From positions 1-52,940 of the forward strand of contig JAOPWC010000142.1 in NCBI GenBank assembly GCA_025965895.1: 52,940 nt of DNA. The letters run 5' to 3'. The stretch is from Mycobacterium sp. (GTDB taxonomy: Bacteria > Actinomycetota > Actinomycetes > Mycobacteriales > Mycobacteriaceae). Positions 9,099 to 16,603 of this stretch are shown here, in pieces. The position numbers and the translations under genes are program-made. The notes below the pieces were generated by a model. It was not told where the DNA came from, ran no database searches, and worked only from the letters and a program-made list of their open reading frames with translations. Within the stretch, counting starts at the first letter, position 1; each line of letters starts with the position of its first letter.

Positions 9099-9324
9099 GG
9101 GAGCGAACCGCGACGTCACGCGGCGCCGCTTCCGGGTCACGGCTCGGCGGCCGGCCCGGACGCGTAAACATCAGGGGCGCCAGAGAACTGGGCGGCCAGC
9201 AGTTCTCGACGCGCTCGGCGTCGTACTCCGGCCAGTATGCCGCTGGCGGGACCCGGCACAAGCGGAGTGGCCAGTGTCGTCGATCGCAGCGCCACCAGCG
9301 ACACGCCCTGGCGGCGCCTGCAGG

Positions 9325-9603
9325 CTAGGTTCTCGAGCTGCGGGCCGTGACGAACCTGTAGATCAACAACAGAATCACCGCGCCGACCAGCGCACCCAAG
9401 AACGAGTGCTTAATCGGCGGGGTGATCGTGAAGTGGTGCGGTGGGAAGATCACGCTGCCCAGCGTGCCGCCGACATAGGCCCCGACGATGCCGAGCACCG
9501 CCGTTGTGATCCAGCCCATGCGCTGCTTACCAGGCACGATCAATCGCGCGATCGCGCCGACGATAAGACCAAGGACGATCATCCAGATGATGTGCAAGAC
9601 CAC
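9325..9603 (-). CDS. GlsB/YeaQ/YmgE-family (transglycosylase-associated) stress membrane protein
   Basis: 92 residues with three hydrophobic helices: IIWMIVLGLIVGAIARLIV (about 5-23), then a Gly-rich WITTAVLGIVGAYVGGTLGS, then FLGALVGAVILLLIYRFV. The G-x-x-x-G pattern, and the P-G-K-Q between the first two helices, match the small GlsB/YeaQ family of general-stress membrane proteins, whose biochemical role is not established. The gene converges with the MmpL gene; an AAGGAGC site lies just upstream of the ATG. Length and topology fit the family well. Confidence 0.9.
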   Translation of the reverse strand: MVLHIIWMIVLGLIVGAIARLIVPGKQRMGWITTAVLGIVGAYVGGTLGSVIFPPHHFTITPPIKHSFLGALVGAVILLLIYRFVTARSSRT

Positions 9604-9869
9604 GACAGCTCCTTCAGGTACCGACCGGTCGGCAGGTAACCCCGCCGCGTCAACTCACAAGATAAACAGTCGGAACGACGGCGGGCCACACATCCATGAT
9701 GTTGCTTGGTGGCATCCGGTTGCCGGCAGGAGGCGCATTGCGGGGAGGCGATAGTCACCAAACCAGAGGATGTTTAGCTACCAGGGGGCCAAACGCGATC
9801 GTTTGTCGGTTCCGGTAGAAACTGAGCAGGTGATTTGGGCGCGGGCGTCAAACAGGCCCCTACCACCGC

Positions 9870-10151
9870 TCAGCAGAGGGCGGCGTTGGCGGCAATGACG
9901 ATCTCGAGTGCCATTTCCGCCGACGACTGCGCCAGATCTTTATTTACGATGTCGACGGCCTGCACGGAGTGGACGCCGCCGCGGTCGTTGGCTGCGCACG
10001 CCCTGTAGCCCTCGGCGAGCAACTGCTCCCTACTCAGGGGCCACCGGTAGTCGAGCAGCCGCAGATATTGGCTCTCGTCGGCGGCGGCGGGTGCTGCGGT
10101 GACCACCGCCAAGCTGCCGGCCAGCACCGCCGTCATAAACCACACCTTCAT
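9870..10151 (-). CDS. Secreted DUF732 protein
   Basis: 93 residues from MKVWFMTAVLAG, starting with a Sec signal peptide whose likely cleavage follows AAPAAADE (about residue 26). The mature part (YLRLLDYRWPLSREQLLAEG ... VNKDLAQSSAEMALEIVIAA) is the DUF732 pattern of small exported mycobacterial proteins: a short helical domain with two cysteines, here Cys in YRACAAN and the C-terminal Cys. The ATG at 10151 has GAAGGGGG just upstream; the open frame continues to 10322, but that extension carries no signal. The function of DUF732 is unknown. The gene lies antisense to the start of the phage-capsid relic region. Confidence 0.85.
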   Translation of the reverse strand: MKVWFMTAVLAGSLAVVTAAPAAADESQYLRLLDYRWPLSREQLLAEGYRACAANDRGGVHSVQAVDIVNKDLAQSSAEMALEIVIAANAALC

Positions 10152-10248
10152 TTTCGCCCCCTTCGGAGAATATGTCTTTATGCGCTGGCAATTTACTCCG
10201 CAGCGGATAGGGACTGGAGCTGTTTCATTGCCAGTCAAGGTGCACGGC

Positions 10249-10599
10249 CGGCCCGAGTTCGCGTACTTACGGCAGACCGTGCGCACGAACAACGCCGCGG
10301 TGGTCGCCGAAGGCGCGGTCAAGCCAACCAGCGTTTACTCGCTGACCCGTAGCGAGGACAAACTTGACGTGGTCGCGCATCGGTCCGAGGACGTGCCGCG
10401 CTACTGGTTCACCGATAACGGCACGCTGGAACGGTTTGTCCCGGACGAGTTGCTGTACGGGCTGCAGGCTGCTGTCGAGGCGATGGCGACCGTCGACATT
10501 GCGGGCACCAGCGCAATCCAGATCCAGGTGTACGCGACTAGTCCGCTTGTGACGCTGCGCAAGTCGCTCACCAAGCTCGAGAAGCAGGGCTACAAGTGA
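10249..10599 (+). pseudogene. Fragment of an HK97-fold phage major capsid protein
   Basis: The frame reads RPEFAYLRQTVRTNNAAVVA, EGAVKPTSVYSLTRSEDKLD, then a segment containing SEDVPRYWFTDNGTLERF, and ends SPLVTLRKSLTKLEKQGYK before a stop. This is the central part of HK97-type major capsid proteins of actinophages (the N-N-A-A-V-V-A-E-G-x-x-K-P and A-T-S-P-L-x-T-L-R-K-S motifs). A complete protein would have about 150 more residues after this point (P-domain and C-terminal strands) and an N-terminal delta domain, both absent, so it is a relic. No other structural phage genes are visible nearby. Recognition is from memory of the family. Confidence 0.72.
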
Positions 10600-10896
10600 A
10601 CCCTCGTCGGGGTGAGCGCGGGCACCCGTCCGCGATCGAACCGCACACTCGCTAGGGGCGGCCCAACTCTTCGGCGACGAGATCACACCAGCGGCGCCCC
10701 GGCGGTGTCGTCGACGATGGTGAGCGGGATCGGCGACACACTTGGCGCGCGGTAGAAGCCCAGCCCGGTCTGCGGGTGATCCTCGACGGACACATTCATG
10801 AGTGGGTGGCGCTGCTGCACACCAACAGGGCGGCGTCAAGGATGGCCGGGTCCACGTCGTCGGCACGCCGACGTTAAGCCGGATCCTGCAGGGCAA

Positions 10897-11253
10897 CTAC
10901 GGGTTGCCGGGCGCGCCGGGGAAGCCACCGGAGCCGCAACCTACACCGGCGACGCAGCCGCCACCGCCGGGACCGTTGAAGTTCACCCCCCCGGAGCCGC
11001 AACCTACACCGGCGACGCAGCCGCCACCGCCCGGACCGTTCGCCCCGCCGGAGCCGCAACCTACGCCCGCGACGCAGCCGCCACCGCCCGGACCATTGCC
11101 GTTGTCGGTAGGGGCAAAAAAGGTGGTCGCATGGGTGACCGTCGCTGGGCGAGGCGCAGTGGCATCGGCGGCCGCCATCGGTGCGGCGGCGAGGGCGGCT
11201 GCGACAGCGCTCGTGGCCAATGCTGATGTGAGGTATTTCAGTGTGATTTGCAT
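10897..11253 (-). CDS. Exported protein with three Gly/Cys repeats
   Basis: 118 residues. MQITLKYLTSALATSAVAAA plus LAAAPMAAADA is a convincing Sec signal peptide with cleavage after about residue 29. A short linker (ATAPRPATVTHATTFFAPTD) leads to three near-identical repeats of GPGGGGCVAGVGCGSGG, separated by 2-4 residues, ending GFPGAPGNP. Each repeat has two cysteines in C-V-A-G-V-G-C, six in total. I do not recognise a named family. The complementary strand reads a Pro-rich repeat (PPEPQPTPATQPPPPGP), but only the minus frame has a signal peptide and a proper ATG, which decides the strand. The ribosome site is weak. Possible roles such as metal binding, wall cross-linking or peptide release are speculation. 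Confidence 0.65.
   Translation of the reverse strand: MQITLKYLTSALATSAVAAALAAAPMAAADATAPRPATVTHATTFFAPTDNGNGPGGGGCVAGVGCGSGGANGPGGGGCVAGVGCGSGGVNFNGPGGGGCVAGVGCGSGGFPGAPGNP
10928..11097. repeat. Three tandem 50-base repeats
   Basis: Units at 10928-10977, 10991-11040 and 11048-11097 each begin ccggagccgcaacctac and end near ggacc(g/a)tt. They differ at only a few positions and are separated by 13 and 7 bases. They encode the Gly/Cys repeats of the exported protein on the minus strand. The near-identity points to recent slippage or unequal recombination. Confidence 0.9.
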
Positions 11254-11585
11254 GGTGGCATTCTTTAGGTCTGGCCGTCTGTACTCACCCCAGAGTTGCG
11301 CTGCAACGTACTCATGTCGTTACCGCAGGCGCCAACGTGTGCGGCTTGCCAGCTGGAAACTGTGCTTACCTGTCAGCACCCAGCGAAGCTGTGAGGCTCC
11401 TGAAAGGACACCGGTCGACATTGCGTGTCGTCACGCCGTCGAATCGCACAGGGGCGCAGCCGACAACGGTGTTCGCCGCCGCCGACCCCGCCGGCGGCGG
11501 CATGGCGGTTGCAGTGGCGAACAGGCGGAGGCCCAGGGCCTGCCCAAACCTGGCGCCGTATATGTCATCAGCCCCTGGGCCGATC

Positions 11586-11985
11586 TCACAGACCAACGCG
11601 CCGTGATCGAATGGTGGGTGCGCGGTTTGTCCAACACCAGGTCCAAGAACGCGCCCGGATTGTCCTCGTAGCGAGTGTGCGCGAGGCCCGCTGCGGCTGG
11701 TTGAAGGTTAAGTTCTGGTCGTCGCCGGCGGACAACGTCCCCAATCCGCCTGCGCCAGTGGCGATCACCACGAGGTCGTATTCCGCGGACAGTTCGGTGA
11801 GGTCGTCCACGCTGACCGCGCGGTACTCGATGCTTCCGCCGCGGTCTTTGGAAGTCGGTCATCAGCGTCGGCAGATAGATGCGGTAATCCACGGCGCGGC
11901 TGGGCCCGGTGGTGAGACCGCCGAAGAACTCGATCGGCGCGCCCCGGATGCCGATGAAGTAGTGGCGGAAGTAGCGCAACGACCA
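11586..11985 (-). pseudogene. Relic of a styrene/indole monooxygenase-type FAD oxygenase
   Basis: Two frames together resemble the central part of StyA-like oxygenases. The first (from about 11979) has RGAPIEFFGGLTTGPSRAVD followed by YRIYLPTLMTDFQ. The second, after a shift near 11830, has VDDLTELSAEYDLVVIATGA then GGLGTLSAGDDQNLTFNQPQ. The N-terminal FAD-binding GxGxxG segment and the C-terminal part are missing, and the 5' end stops abruptly near 11985, just before the MazEF module. Intact relatives are about 400 residues and epoxidise styrene or oxidise indole with a partner flavin reductase; this copy cannot be functional. Confidence 0.6.
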
Positions 11986-12009
11986 GACGGGCCGTCCCTC
12001 AGGGACACC

Positions 12010-12030
12010 TGTCTTACATTTTGTAGTACA
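12010..12030. promoter_or_regulatory. Candidate MazE operator/promoter
   Basis: Imperfect inverted repeat with arms TGTCTTACA and TGTAGTACA around TTT (7 of 9 positions pair), ending 9 bases before the GTG of the antitoxin. The right arm contains TAGTAC, a possible -10 element. Since there is no Shine-Dalgarno sequence before the GTG, the transcript may be leaderless. Autoregulation by the antitoxin is usual for the family. Confidence 0.45.
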
Positions 12031-12039
12031 GTTGTCCCC

Positions 12040-12270
12040 GTGGCTGCCACAATCACGTTTCGCACGGACGACACGTCGCGCGCGCTTGCAGTCTTGACCC
12101 GCGACGGGACCCCGCTATCTGCCGCGGTTCGGGCAGCGCTCATCGAAGCTGGTCGCCGGAAGACCGCCGCGGCGCTTCGCGCGGACGCGGAGGAACTGGC
12201 AGCCGACGAAGCAGATCGCGCCGAGGCCCTCCGGGTGCTTCGCGACATGGAGACGCTGCGTGCGTGGTGA
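12040..12270 (+). CDS. mazE: MazE-type antitoxin
   Basis: 76 residues from a GTG: VAATITFRTDDTSRALAVLT, a ribbon-helix-helix-like N-terminus, followed by an Ala/Glu/Asp-rich helical tail (RRKTAAALRADAEELAADEA) typical of the part that wraps the toxin. It overlaps the start of the downstream MazF-type toxin by 11 bases, which gives the pairing. It should bind and neutralise the toxin and repress its own promoter. No Shine-Dalgarno sequence is visible. The antitoxin name rests mainly on context. Confidence 0.8.
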   Translation: MAATITFRTDDTSRALAVLTRDGTPLSAAVRAALIEAGRRKTAAALRADAEELAADEADRAEALRVLRDMETLRAW

Positions 12271-12571
12271 GGTCTTCCGTTTACTTGCTCCGCGCATCCG
12301 TCGCGGCGACGAGCAAACGGGCTCGCGATTTGCCGTTGTGGTCCAGTCCGATCAGCTGCCGCTCTCGACGTGGCTGGTGGCGCCGACATCCACCTCAGCA
12401 CGGGCGGCAAGCTTTCGCCCGGAGGTAGAGATCGCCGGCCGCGTCACTCGGGTCCTGGCGGAACAGACCGCGGCGGTTGACCCTGGTCGTCTCGGCGAAA
12501 GTGTCGGATATCTCAACTTCGACGAGCTGCGACGCGTAGACGCGGCGCTGCGAATTGTCCTCGACCTCTAG
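12260..12571 (+). CDS. mazF: MazF/PemK-type mRNA-interferase toxin
   Basis: 103 residues from a GTG (VRGEVFRL). It has the PemK/MazF order: G-E-V-x-x at the start, GSRFAVVVQSDQLPLSTWLV for the central barrel strands, APTSTSARAASFRPEVEI, then the conserved VLAEQTAAVDPGRLGESVGY and a final helix LRRVDAALRIVLDL. The usual MazF length is about 100-115 residues. Such toxins cleave mRNA at short sequences and are held inactive by the partner encoded just upstream (11-base overlap). Frame and motifs look intact, so this module is probably functional. Confidence 0.9.
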   Translation: MRGEVFRLLAPRIRRGDEQTGSRFAVVVQSDQLPLSTWLVAPTSTSARAASFRPEVEIAGRVTRVLAEQTAAVDPGRLGESVGYLNFDELRRVDAALRIVLDL

Positions 12572-13085
12572 CACCTCGGCTGGAAAACAACAGCGCGTCG
12601 CGAACCGCTCCATCGGGCCACAGGTCGAGCGTCTCATTTGTTGTCTCACCCACGGGTGGTGAAGGCAAGCCTTCCGCCGAAGCCGCACGGGGATCTCCAG
12701 GCGGGCCGGCGCACCTCTAGACGCTCGCCGCCGACACCGCCCCACCACCTCCCGTGCAATCCGGCTCGCACGGTCTCCTCTACCGGGTAGGGGTGGGCGG
12801 CAGGCGGGCCCGTGGGCCCGGGTTGGACGCGGCACGCAGAGAAGACCGCGGGCCGAGCGGCATAGCGTGGCCCTGCGTCCGTGACATCAGTCGGTCTCGG
12901 CGCCCAGTTCCGAAAGGGAACGCGTACCAACGCGTCCGCGTGCGGCGAGCAATCCAGCATGCCCGCAGCTCATCGATGTTCGAGGCGGACGCGCAGACGC
13001 TGCTGTCAACCTCGTCGCGCCTGCTGATCCGGGCCGCGCTTCGTTCGCACTTTCCGACGACTCGGGTTTGTGCACCAAGCGATTG
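12572..13085. other. Region without a recognised gene
   Basis: About 500 bases between mazF and the LLM oxidoreductase. No frame shows a family motif. A hairpin CCGTGC-N10-GCACGG lies near 12752-12773. The minus strand reads GFGGRLAFTTRG-type sequence of the kind seen in poorly supported ORFs. I cannot assign it. Confidence 0.4.
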
Positions 13086-14000
13086 TCAAAGAGTGGCCGC
13101 CACACTCCAAAGCGCCTGTAGATCAGCCTTTCCCGTCCGCAACGGGCTCAGCGCCACGTCCGTGGCCGCGGCGTCCAAGTATCCGTTGAGTTGTCGGGTT
13201 ACTGAATCCGCCGGCCCGACGACGGCAAGCTCGGCCACGCCGTCGACACCTTCTCTGGCGATGACCTTTCGGTAGGACGGCACCGTTTCGTAGAACGCCA
13301 ACTTCTCGGCCGCGTCCGCGCGGGCGGTGTCAACGTCGTCGGAGATCAGCACCGGCACGAACGCGATAATCCGCGGCGCCGGCCGACCTGCGCGGGCGGC
13401 GGCCGCTGTGATGGTCGGTGCGATGAATTCCTCGATGGTGCGCGGGCCGGCGAGGTACGGCAGTGTGCCGTCGGCGAGCTCGCCTGTGACCCGCAACGCG
13501 AGGGGGCCCATCGCCGCGACGTAGACCGGCAGTGGAGCGCCGCCGGGCAGGTCGACCGGCCACGGCGGGCTCGCAACGACTTCCTCGCCGTGGTAGTCCA
13601 CGCTGCCGTCGTCGAGAATGGATCGCAACACGATCAGATGCTCGCGCAATCGACGCGCCGGCTTGGTCCAGTCGGTGCCAAAAGCTTGTTGCTCGATGCT
13701 GTGACCACCCAGCCCCAGGCCAAGGCTGAAGTTGCCGTGCGCAGCTGCCTGCGCGGTCTGGGCCGCCGACGCGATGATGAGCGGATGCCGGGGGTTGATC
13801 GGCACTACCGAGGTACCGACGCCTAACCCGGGCACCGCTGCACCGATCAAGCCGGCCAATACGATGGCATCGAAGTCAAACTGTTGCGCCAGCCAAACCT
13901 GCCGTACCCCGGTGTCGAACGCGGCCTTCGCCTGAGACACCGCGTCGTCGACGAGATTGGCCGAATCGCGGTTCGGAAACAGCACTACACCAGCCGCCAT
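13086..14000 (-). CDS. LLM-class (probably F420-dependent) oxidoreductase
   Basis: 304 residues from MAAGVVLFPNRDSAN. It follows the luciferase-like monooxygenase fold: GVRQVWLAQQFDFDAIVLAG, then VGTSVVPINPRHPLIIASAA (the usual V-P-x-x-x-R-H-P region), NFSLGLGLGGHSIEQQAFG, and the typical PLPVYVAAMGPLALRVTGEL strand-helix. Mycobacteria have many such proteins that use F420 or FMN; the cofactor and substrate are not certain here. The ATG at 14000 is used; a GTG at 14039 is in frame, but neither has a strong ribosome site. An insertion sequence ends about 54 bases upstream, so the native promoter may have been displaced. Confidence 0.88.
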   Translation of the reverse strand: MAAGVVLFPNRDSANLVDDAVSQAKAAFDTGVRQVWLAQQFDFDAIVLAGLIGAAVPGLGVGTSVVPINPRHPLIIASAAQTAQAAAHGNFSLGLGLGGHSIEQQAFGTDWTKPARRLREHLIVLRSILDDGSVDYHGEEVVASPPWPVDLPGGAPLPVYVAAMGPLALRVTGELADGTLPYLAGPRTIEEFIAPTITAAAARAGRPAPRIIAFVPVLISDDVDTARADAAEKLAFYETVPSYRKVIAREGVDGVAELAVVGPADSVTRQLNGYLDAAATDVALSPLRTGKADLQALWSVAATL

Positions 14001-14089
14001 AGTGTGTGGAACCGGTCGAATGGACGGGCTATTCCCCACCCGGGGCGCAGCGCGTTGAATCGCCTTTTATGCGCGCGAAGTGGGTATTC

Positions 14090-14114
14090 GTTGCCTCATC
14101 CAAAATGCGCGCGT
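14090..14114 (+). repeat. Left inverted repeat of the insertion sequence
   Basis: GTTGCCTCA followed, after a few bases, by AAATGCGCGCG. It pairs with the right-end sequence at about 15386-15410 read on the other strand (GTTGCCTCA ... AAGATGCGCGCG). Confidence 0.7.
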
Positions 14115-14163
14115 GCGGCGTGCCTACCTGAGGGATCGTCGGAGGTCTCGGTAGGCCCAGACG

Positions 14164-15399
14164 ATGGGGTTGACGTTGGCCGAGCGCAGGGCTGTTGCCG
14201 AGATGACCACGGTCCGCTACGTGGTGGCGGATAGGCGAGTCAAGAGCAGGATTCTGGACGAGTTGTGCGCCAACACTGGTTGGCACCGTAACCATGCCCG
14301 CAAAGCGCTCAAGGCTGCGCTGCAGCCCAAGGTGGTGGCGCCGAGGCGAAGTCCGCGTCCCCCGGTCTACGGGCCGGATGTGATTGCTGCACTTACGGCT
14401 TGCTGGCTGGTACTGGGGATGCCGGCAGGCAAGCGACTGGCGCCGATGTTGAACGAACTAGTGGCAGTGTTACGGCACTTTGGCGAGCTGGTCATCGACG
14501 ATGACACCGCAGAACTCTTAGCGTCGATGTCGGCGGCCACCATCGATCGTCGCTTGGCAGGTGAACGAGCCAAACGTCAGCTCAAGGGGCGTCGCGCCAC
14601 CAAGCCCGGGTCGCTGCTGAGAAGTCAGATCCCGATACGCACCTGGGCAGACTGGGACGACGCTAAGCCGGGCTTCGTTGAGATCGATCTGGTCTCCCAC
14701 GACGGCGGGAACACCATCGGCCCGTTTGCCTTCACGCTCACGGTCACTGACGTCGCCACTGGTTGGACCGAGAACCGCTCAGTGCCCAGCAAAGAGGCTA
14801 AATGCGTCCTGGGCGCCGTGGAAAGCATCGCCAACAAGATGCCGTTCCCGATCCTGGGGGTGGACTCTGACAACGGAGCTGAGTTCATCAACGTCTATCT
14901 GTTTCTCTGGTGCAGAAACCGCAAGATCACCTTCACCCGCGCGCGGCCGACAAACAAGAACGACGGCTGCCACGTCGAGCAGAAAAACTGGGCAGTGGTC
15001 CGCACAATTGTCGGCTACCACCGCTACGACACCGCTCCAGAACTGTTGCTACTCAACGAAATCTGGCAGCTCCAGTCCCAGTTGACCAACTACTTCTACC
15101 CACAGCAGAAGCTGATATCCAAGGTCCGTGACGGCGCCAAGGTGACCAAGAAATACGACACCGCGACCACCCCATTCCACCGCGCCATCAATCACCCCGA
15201 CACCACCGTCGACCACATAGCCGCTCTCGCCCGAACCCACGCTCTGATCAACCCCGCCGCCACCCAGCGCCAGATCCAGGCCCTGACCGCACAGCTTCAC
15301 AAAATGACCACCAGCAAGTCCCAACCCGCCACCCGGGCCCGAGTCCCCAAGCGCGCACAATCACATGAGGCAACGAAACCACCCTCGCGCGCATCTTGA
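14164..15399 (+). CDS. IS transposase, integrase-core (rve) DDE type
   Basis: 411 residues. An N-terminal helix-turn-helix region (about 1-60, WHRNHARKALKAAL) is followed by the catalytic RNase H-like core. The acidic residues fit DDE: Asp in GFVEIDLVSHDGGN, Asp in ILGVDSDNGAEFIN, and Glu in NDGCHVEQKNWAVVR. The basic C-terminus (KSQPATRARVPKRAQ) is probably DNA binding. The frame is complete and no stop or shift is visible, so the enzyme may be active. I cannot name the IS family with certainty; it belongs to the integrase-like transposases rather than IS256 or IS3. Confidence 0.92.
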   Translation: MGLTLAERRAVAEMTTVRYVVADRRVKSRILDELCANTGWHRNHARKALKAALQPKVVAPRRSPRPPVYGPDVIAALTACWLVLGMPAGKRLAPMLNELVAVLRHFGELVIDDDTAELLASMSAATIDRRLAGERAKRQLKGRRATKPGSLLRSQIPIRTWADWDDAKPGFVEIDLVSHDGGNTIGPFAFTLTVTDVATGWTENRSVPSKEAKCVLGAVESIANKMPFPILGVDSDNGAEFINVYLFLWCRNRKITFTRARPTNKNDGCHVEQKNWAVVRTIVGYHRYDTAPELLLLNEIWQLQSQLTNYFYPQQKLISKVRDGAKVTKKYDTATTPFHRAINHPDTTVDHIAALARTHALINPAATQRQIQALTAQLHKMTTSKSQPATRARVPKRAQSHEATKPPSRAS

Positions 15400-15410
15400 C
15401 GTGAGGCAAC
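15386..15410 (-). repeat. Right inverted repeat of the insertion sequence
   Basis: CGCGCGCATCTTGACGTGAGGCAAC-type end; its complement matches the left repeat in the GTTGCCTCA and ATGCGCGCG blocks. A second TGAGGCAAC copy lies 36 bases inside (15366-15374). Confidence 0.7.
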
Positions 15411-15489
15411 ACGGCAGGACAAGGCGTTAAGGTGCCGGCTGCACGGCAACCGGTTGAGAGTTTTCACGAATTCACCAGAGCGGACTGGC

Positions 15490-15870
15490 ATGCGATTCAT
15501 CTTGGTGCACGGCGGCTTTGGCGCCTCACGGTGCTGGAGCCGCACCCTCGAGCTTGAAAGCTCGGCCATGAAGCAATCGCCGTCGACCTGCCCGGACATG
15601 GCTGGCCAACCGGCGCGAGGCCGTCGCCTCAGTGCTGCAGCCCGGCGATGTCCTCGTCGGGCACTCCGGCGGCGCCCCGCAGCTTCATCCTGTGCCTGCG
15701 GGACCGCTCCCTGCCGCGCTGGCTGCCAGATGCGGTAGCCAACCGACTCGGGGTCGAGCAGCTGACGATCGACACGTCGCACTCGCCGTTTCTCCGCCGC
15801 CCCCGCGAGCTGGCCGAACTGCTCGTGCACGCGACTACCACGAGACCCATCGGGCCGCGACGTCCAGACT
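15490..15870 (+). pseudogene. Decayed alpha/beta hydrolase (EstC/methyl-esterase type)
   Basis: It begins MRFILVHGGFGASRCWSRTL, the usual first strand and oxyanion region of this esterase group. It then shifts frame: EAIAVDLPGHGW and DVLVGHSGG (nucleophile elbow G-H-S-G-G) are read one base over. The next recognisable piece, SFILCLRDRSLPRWLPDAVA followed by a segment ending LTIDTSHSPFLRRPRELAELL, is the C-terminal part with the catalytic His (H-S-P-F). About 100 residues between elbow and C-terminus are missing. A frameshift plus an internal deletion make it non-functional. It sits just right of the insertion sequence. Confidence 0.75.
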
Positions 15871-16130
15871 CGTTTACTGTCAGTAACTCTGGCGTGGCAC
15901 AAGCGAGTTCGTAGTTTTTTGCACTCCGTATGGTGCCGTGGCCAAGTCGCGCGCAATGGCCCGGCCACCACGATGAACATCTGCCCGCCCGGCACCGGGT
16001 TCCTGTTGGCCGCTGGCACTGCACAAGCAGTCGGCCCCGAATCTCGTTCCCTGTGCAACCGGGGACTGAGTCCCAGCCGTCGGCGCCGTGCAGTGGCTGG
16101 GGCGAGCGCCGCGCCAGCCGCTCTGGCGAA

Positions 16131-16520
16131 TTGAGCGATGAGAAGTATTTCGAGGCGCATCAGATTGAGCCGCTGGTGGCCAACAGCCCGTTTATGGGCT
16201 GGCTCTATCACATGCTTTCCGTGTACACGTTCTCAGCGCTGCTCGGTGTGGTCGAACTCGCTGCGGCGCTGCTGCTTGCGATCAAACCGCTGGCTCCGAA
16301 GCTCTCCATCGCCGGCAGCCTGCTCGCAATCGTCCTCTTCATCTCCACCATCAGTTTCCTGTTCACGACTCCAGGGGTTAGCGAAGCGGCCGGCGGCGGC
16401 TTCCCGGCCCTGTCACTGACGGGCGAGTTCCTCCTCAAAGACGTGCCACTGCTCGGTTTGTCGTTCTGGACACTCGCCGACTCCATTCGCGCCGCCATGC
16501 TGCGCCAGACCGCGGACTGA
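16131..16520 (+). pseudogene. 5'-truncated DUF417 (YkgB/RclC-like) membrane protein
   Basis: From LSDEKYFEAHQIEPLVANSP the frame reads like the DUF417 family: IEPLVANSP, W-L-Y, then helices SVYTFSALLGVVELAAALLL, IAGSLLAIVLFISTISFLFT, the T-P-G-V motif, and LLKDVPLLGLSFWTLADSIR. The family normally starts with another membrane helix of about 35 residues ending K-F; here that region is Arg/Ser rich in every frame, so the 5' part is lost. A TTG at 16131 could start a shortened product. Relatives in E. coli belong to the reactive-chlorine response; the role here is unknown. Confidence 0.65.
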
Positions 16521-16603
16521 ACCGCGGACAGTGATGACACGATGCCACGGGCCCGTCACCGACCGTTTCCCGGCGCGCGGCCACGTGCACCAGCGTTCGA
16601 TCT

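Larger units (their letters stand above)
14054..15410 (+). mobile_element. Insertion sequence with DDE integrase-type transposase
   Basis: A transposase gene is enclosed by related ends. On the left, ATGCGCGCG, TTCGTTGCCTCAT and again AATGCGCGCG occur between about 14068 and 14113. On the right, the inverse order is seen: TGAGGCAAC, CGCGCGCAT and again TGAGGCAAC between 15366 and 15410. The outer left limit (GTTG at 14054) is a best guess from aligning the repeats; the strongest inner repeat starts at 14090. No clear target-site duplication was seen. Total length is about 1.36 kb. Confidence 0.75.

Noticed and set aside
10683..10799. 38-codon minus-strand frame (MNVSVEDHPQTGLGFYRAPS...) whose ATG overlaps a TGA
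   Set aside because: Composition is protein-like and the ATGA overlap is interesting, but there is no ribosome site, the upstream frame is closed after about 25 codons and no family is recognised; probably part of the relic region.
10802..11671. Long plus-strand frame with Pro-rich repeats (PPEPQPTPATQPPPPGP)
   Set aside because: It is the complement of the Gly/Cys repeat gene; the minus frame has a signal peptide and ATG, while the plus frame has no such start and runs on into the oxygenase relic.
12740..12830. Possible group II intron or retroelement end (hairpin CCGTGC/GCACGG and GFGGRLAFTTRG-type translation)
   Set aside because: No domain V consensus and no reverse-transcriptase motif could be found nearby.
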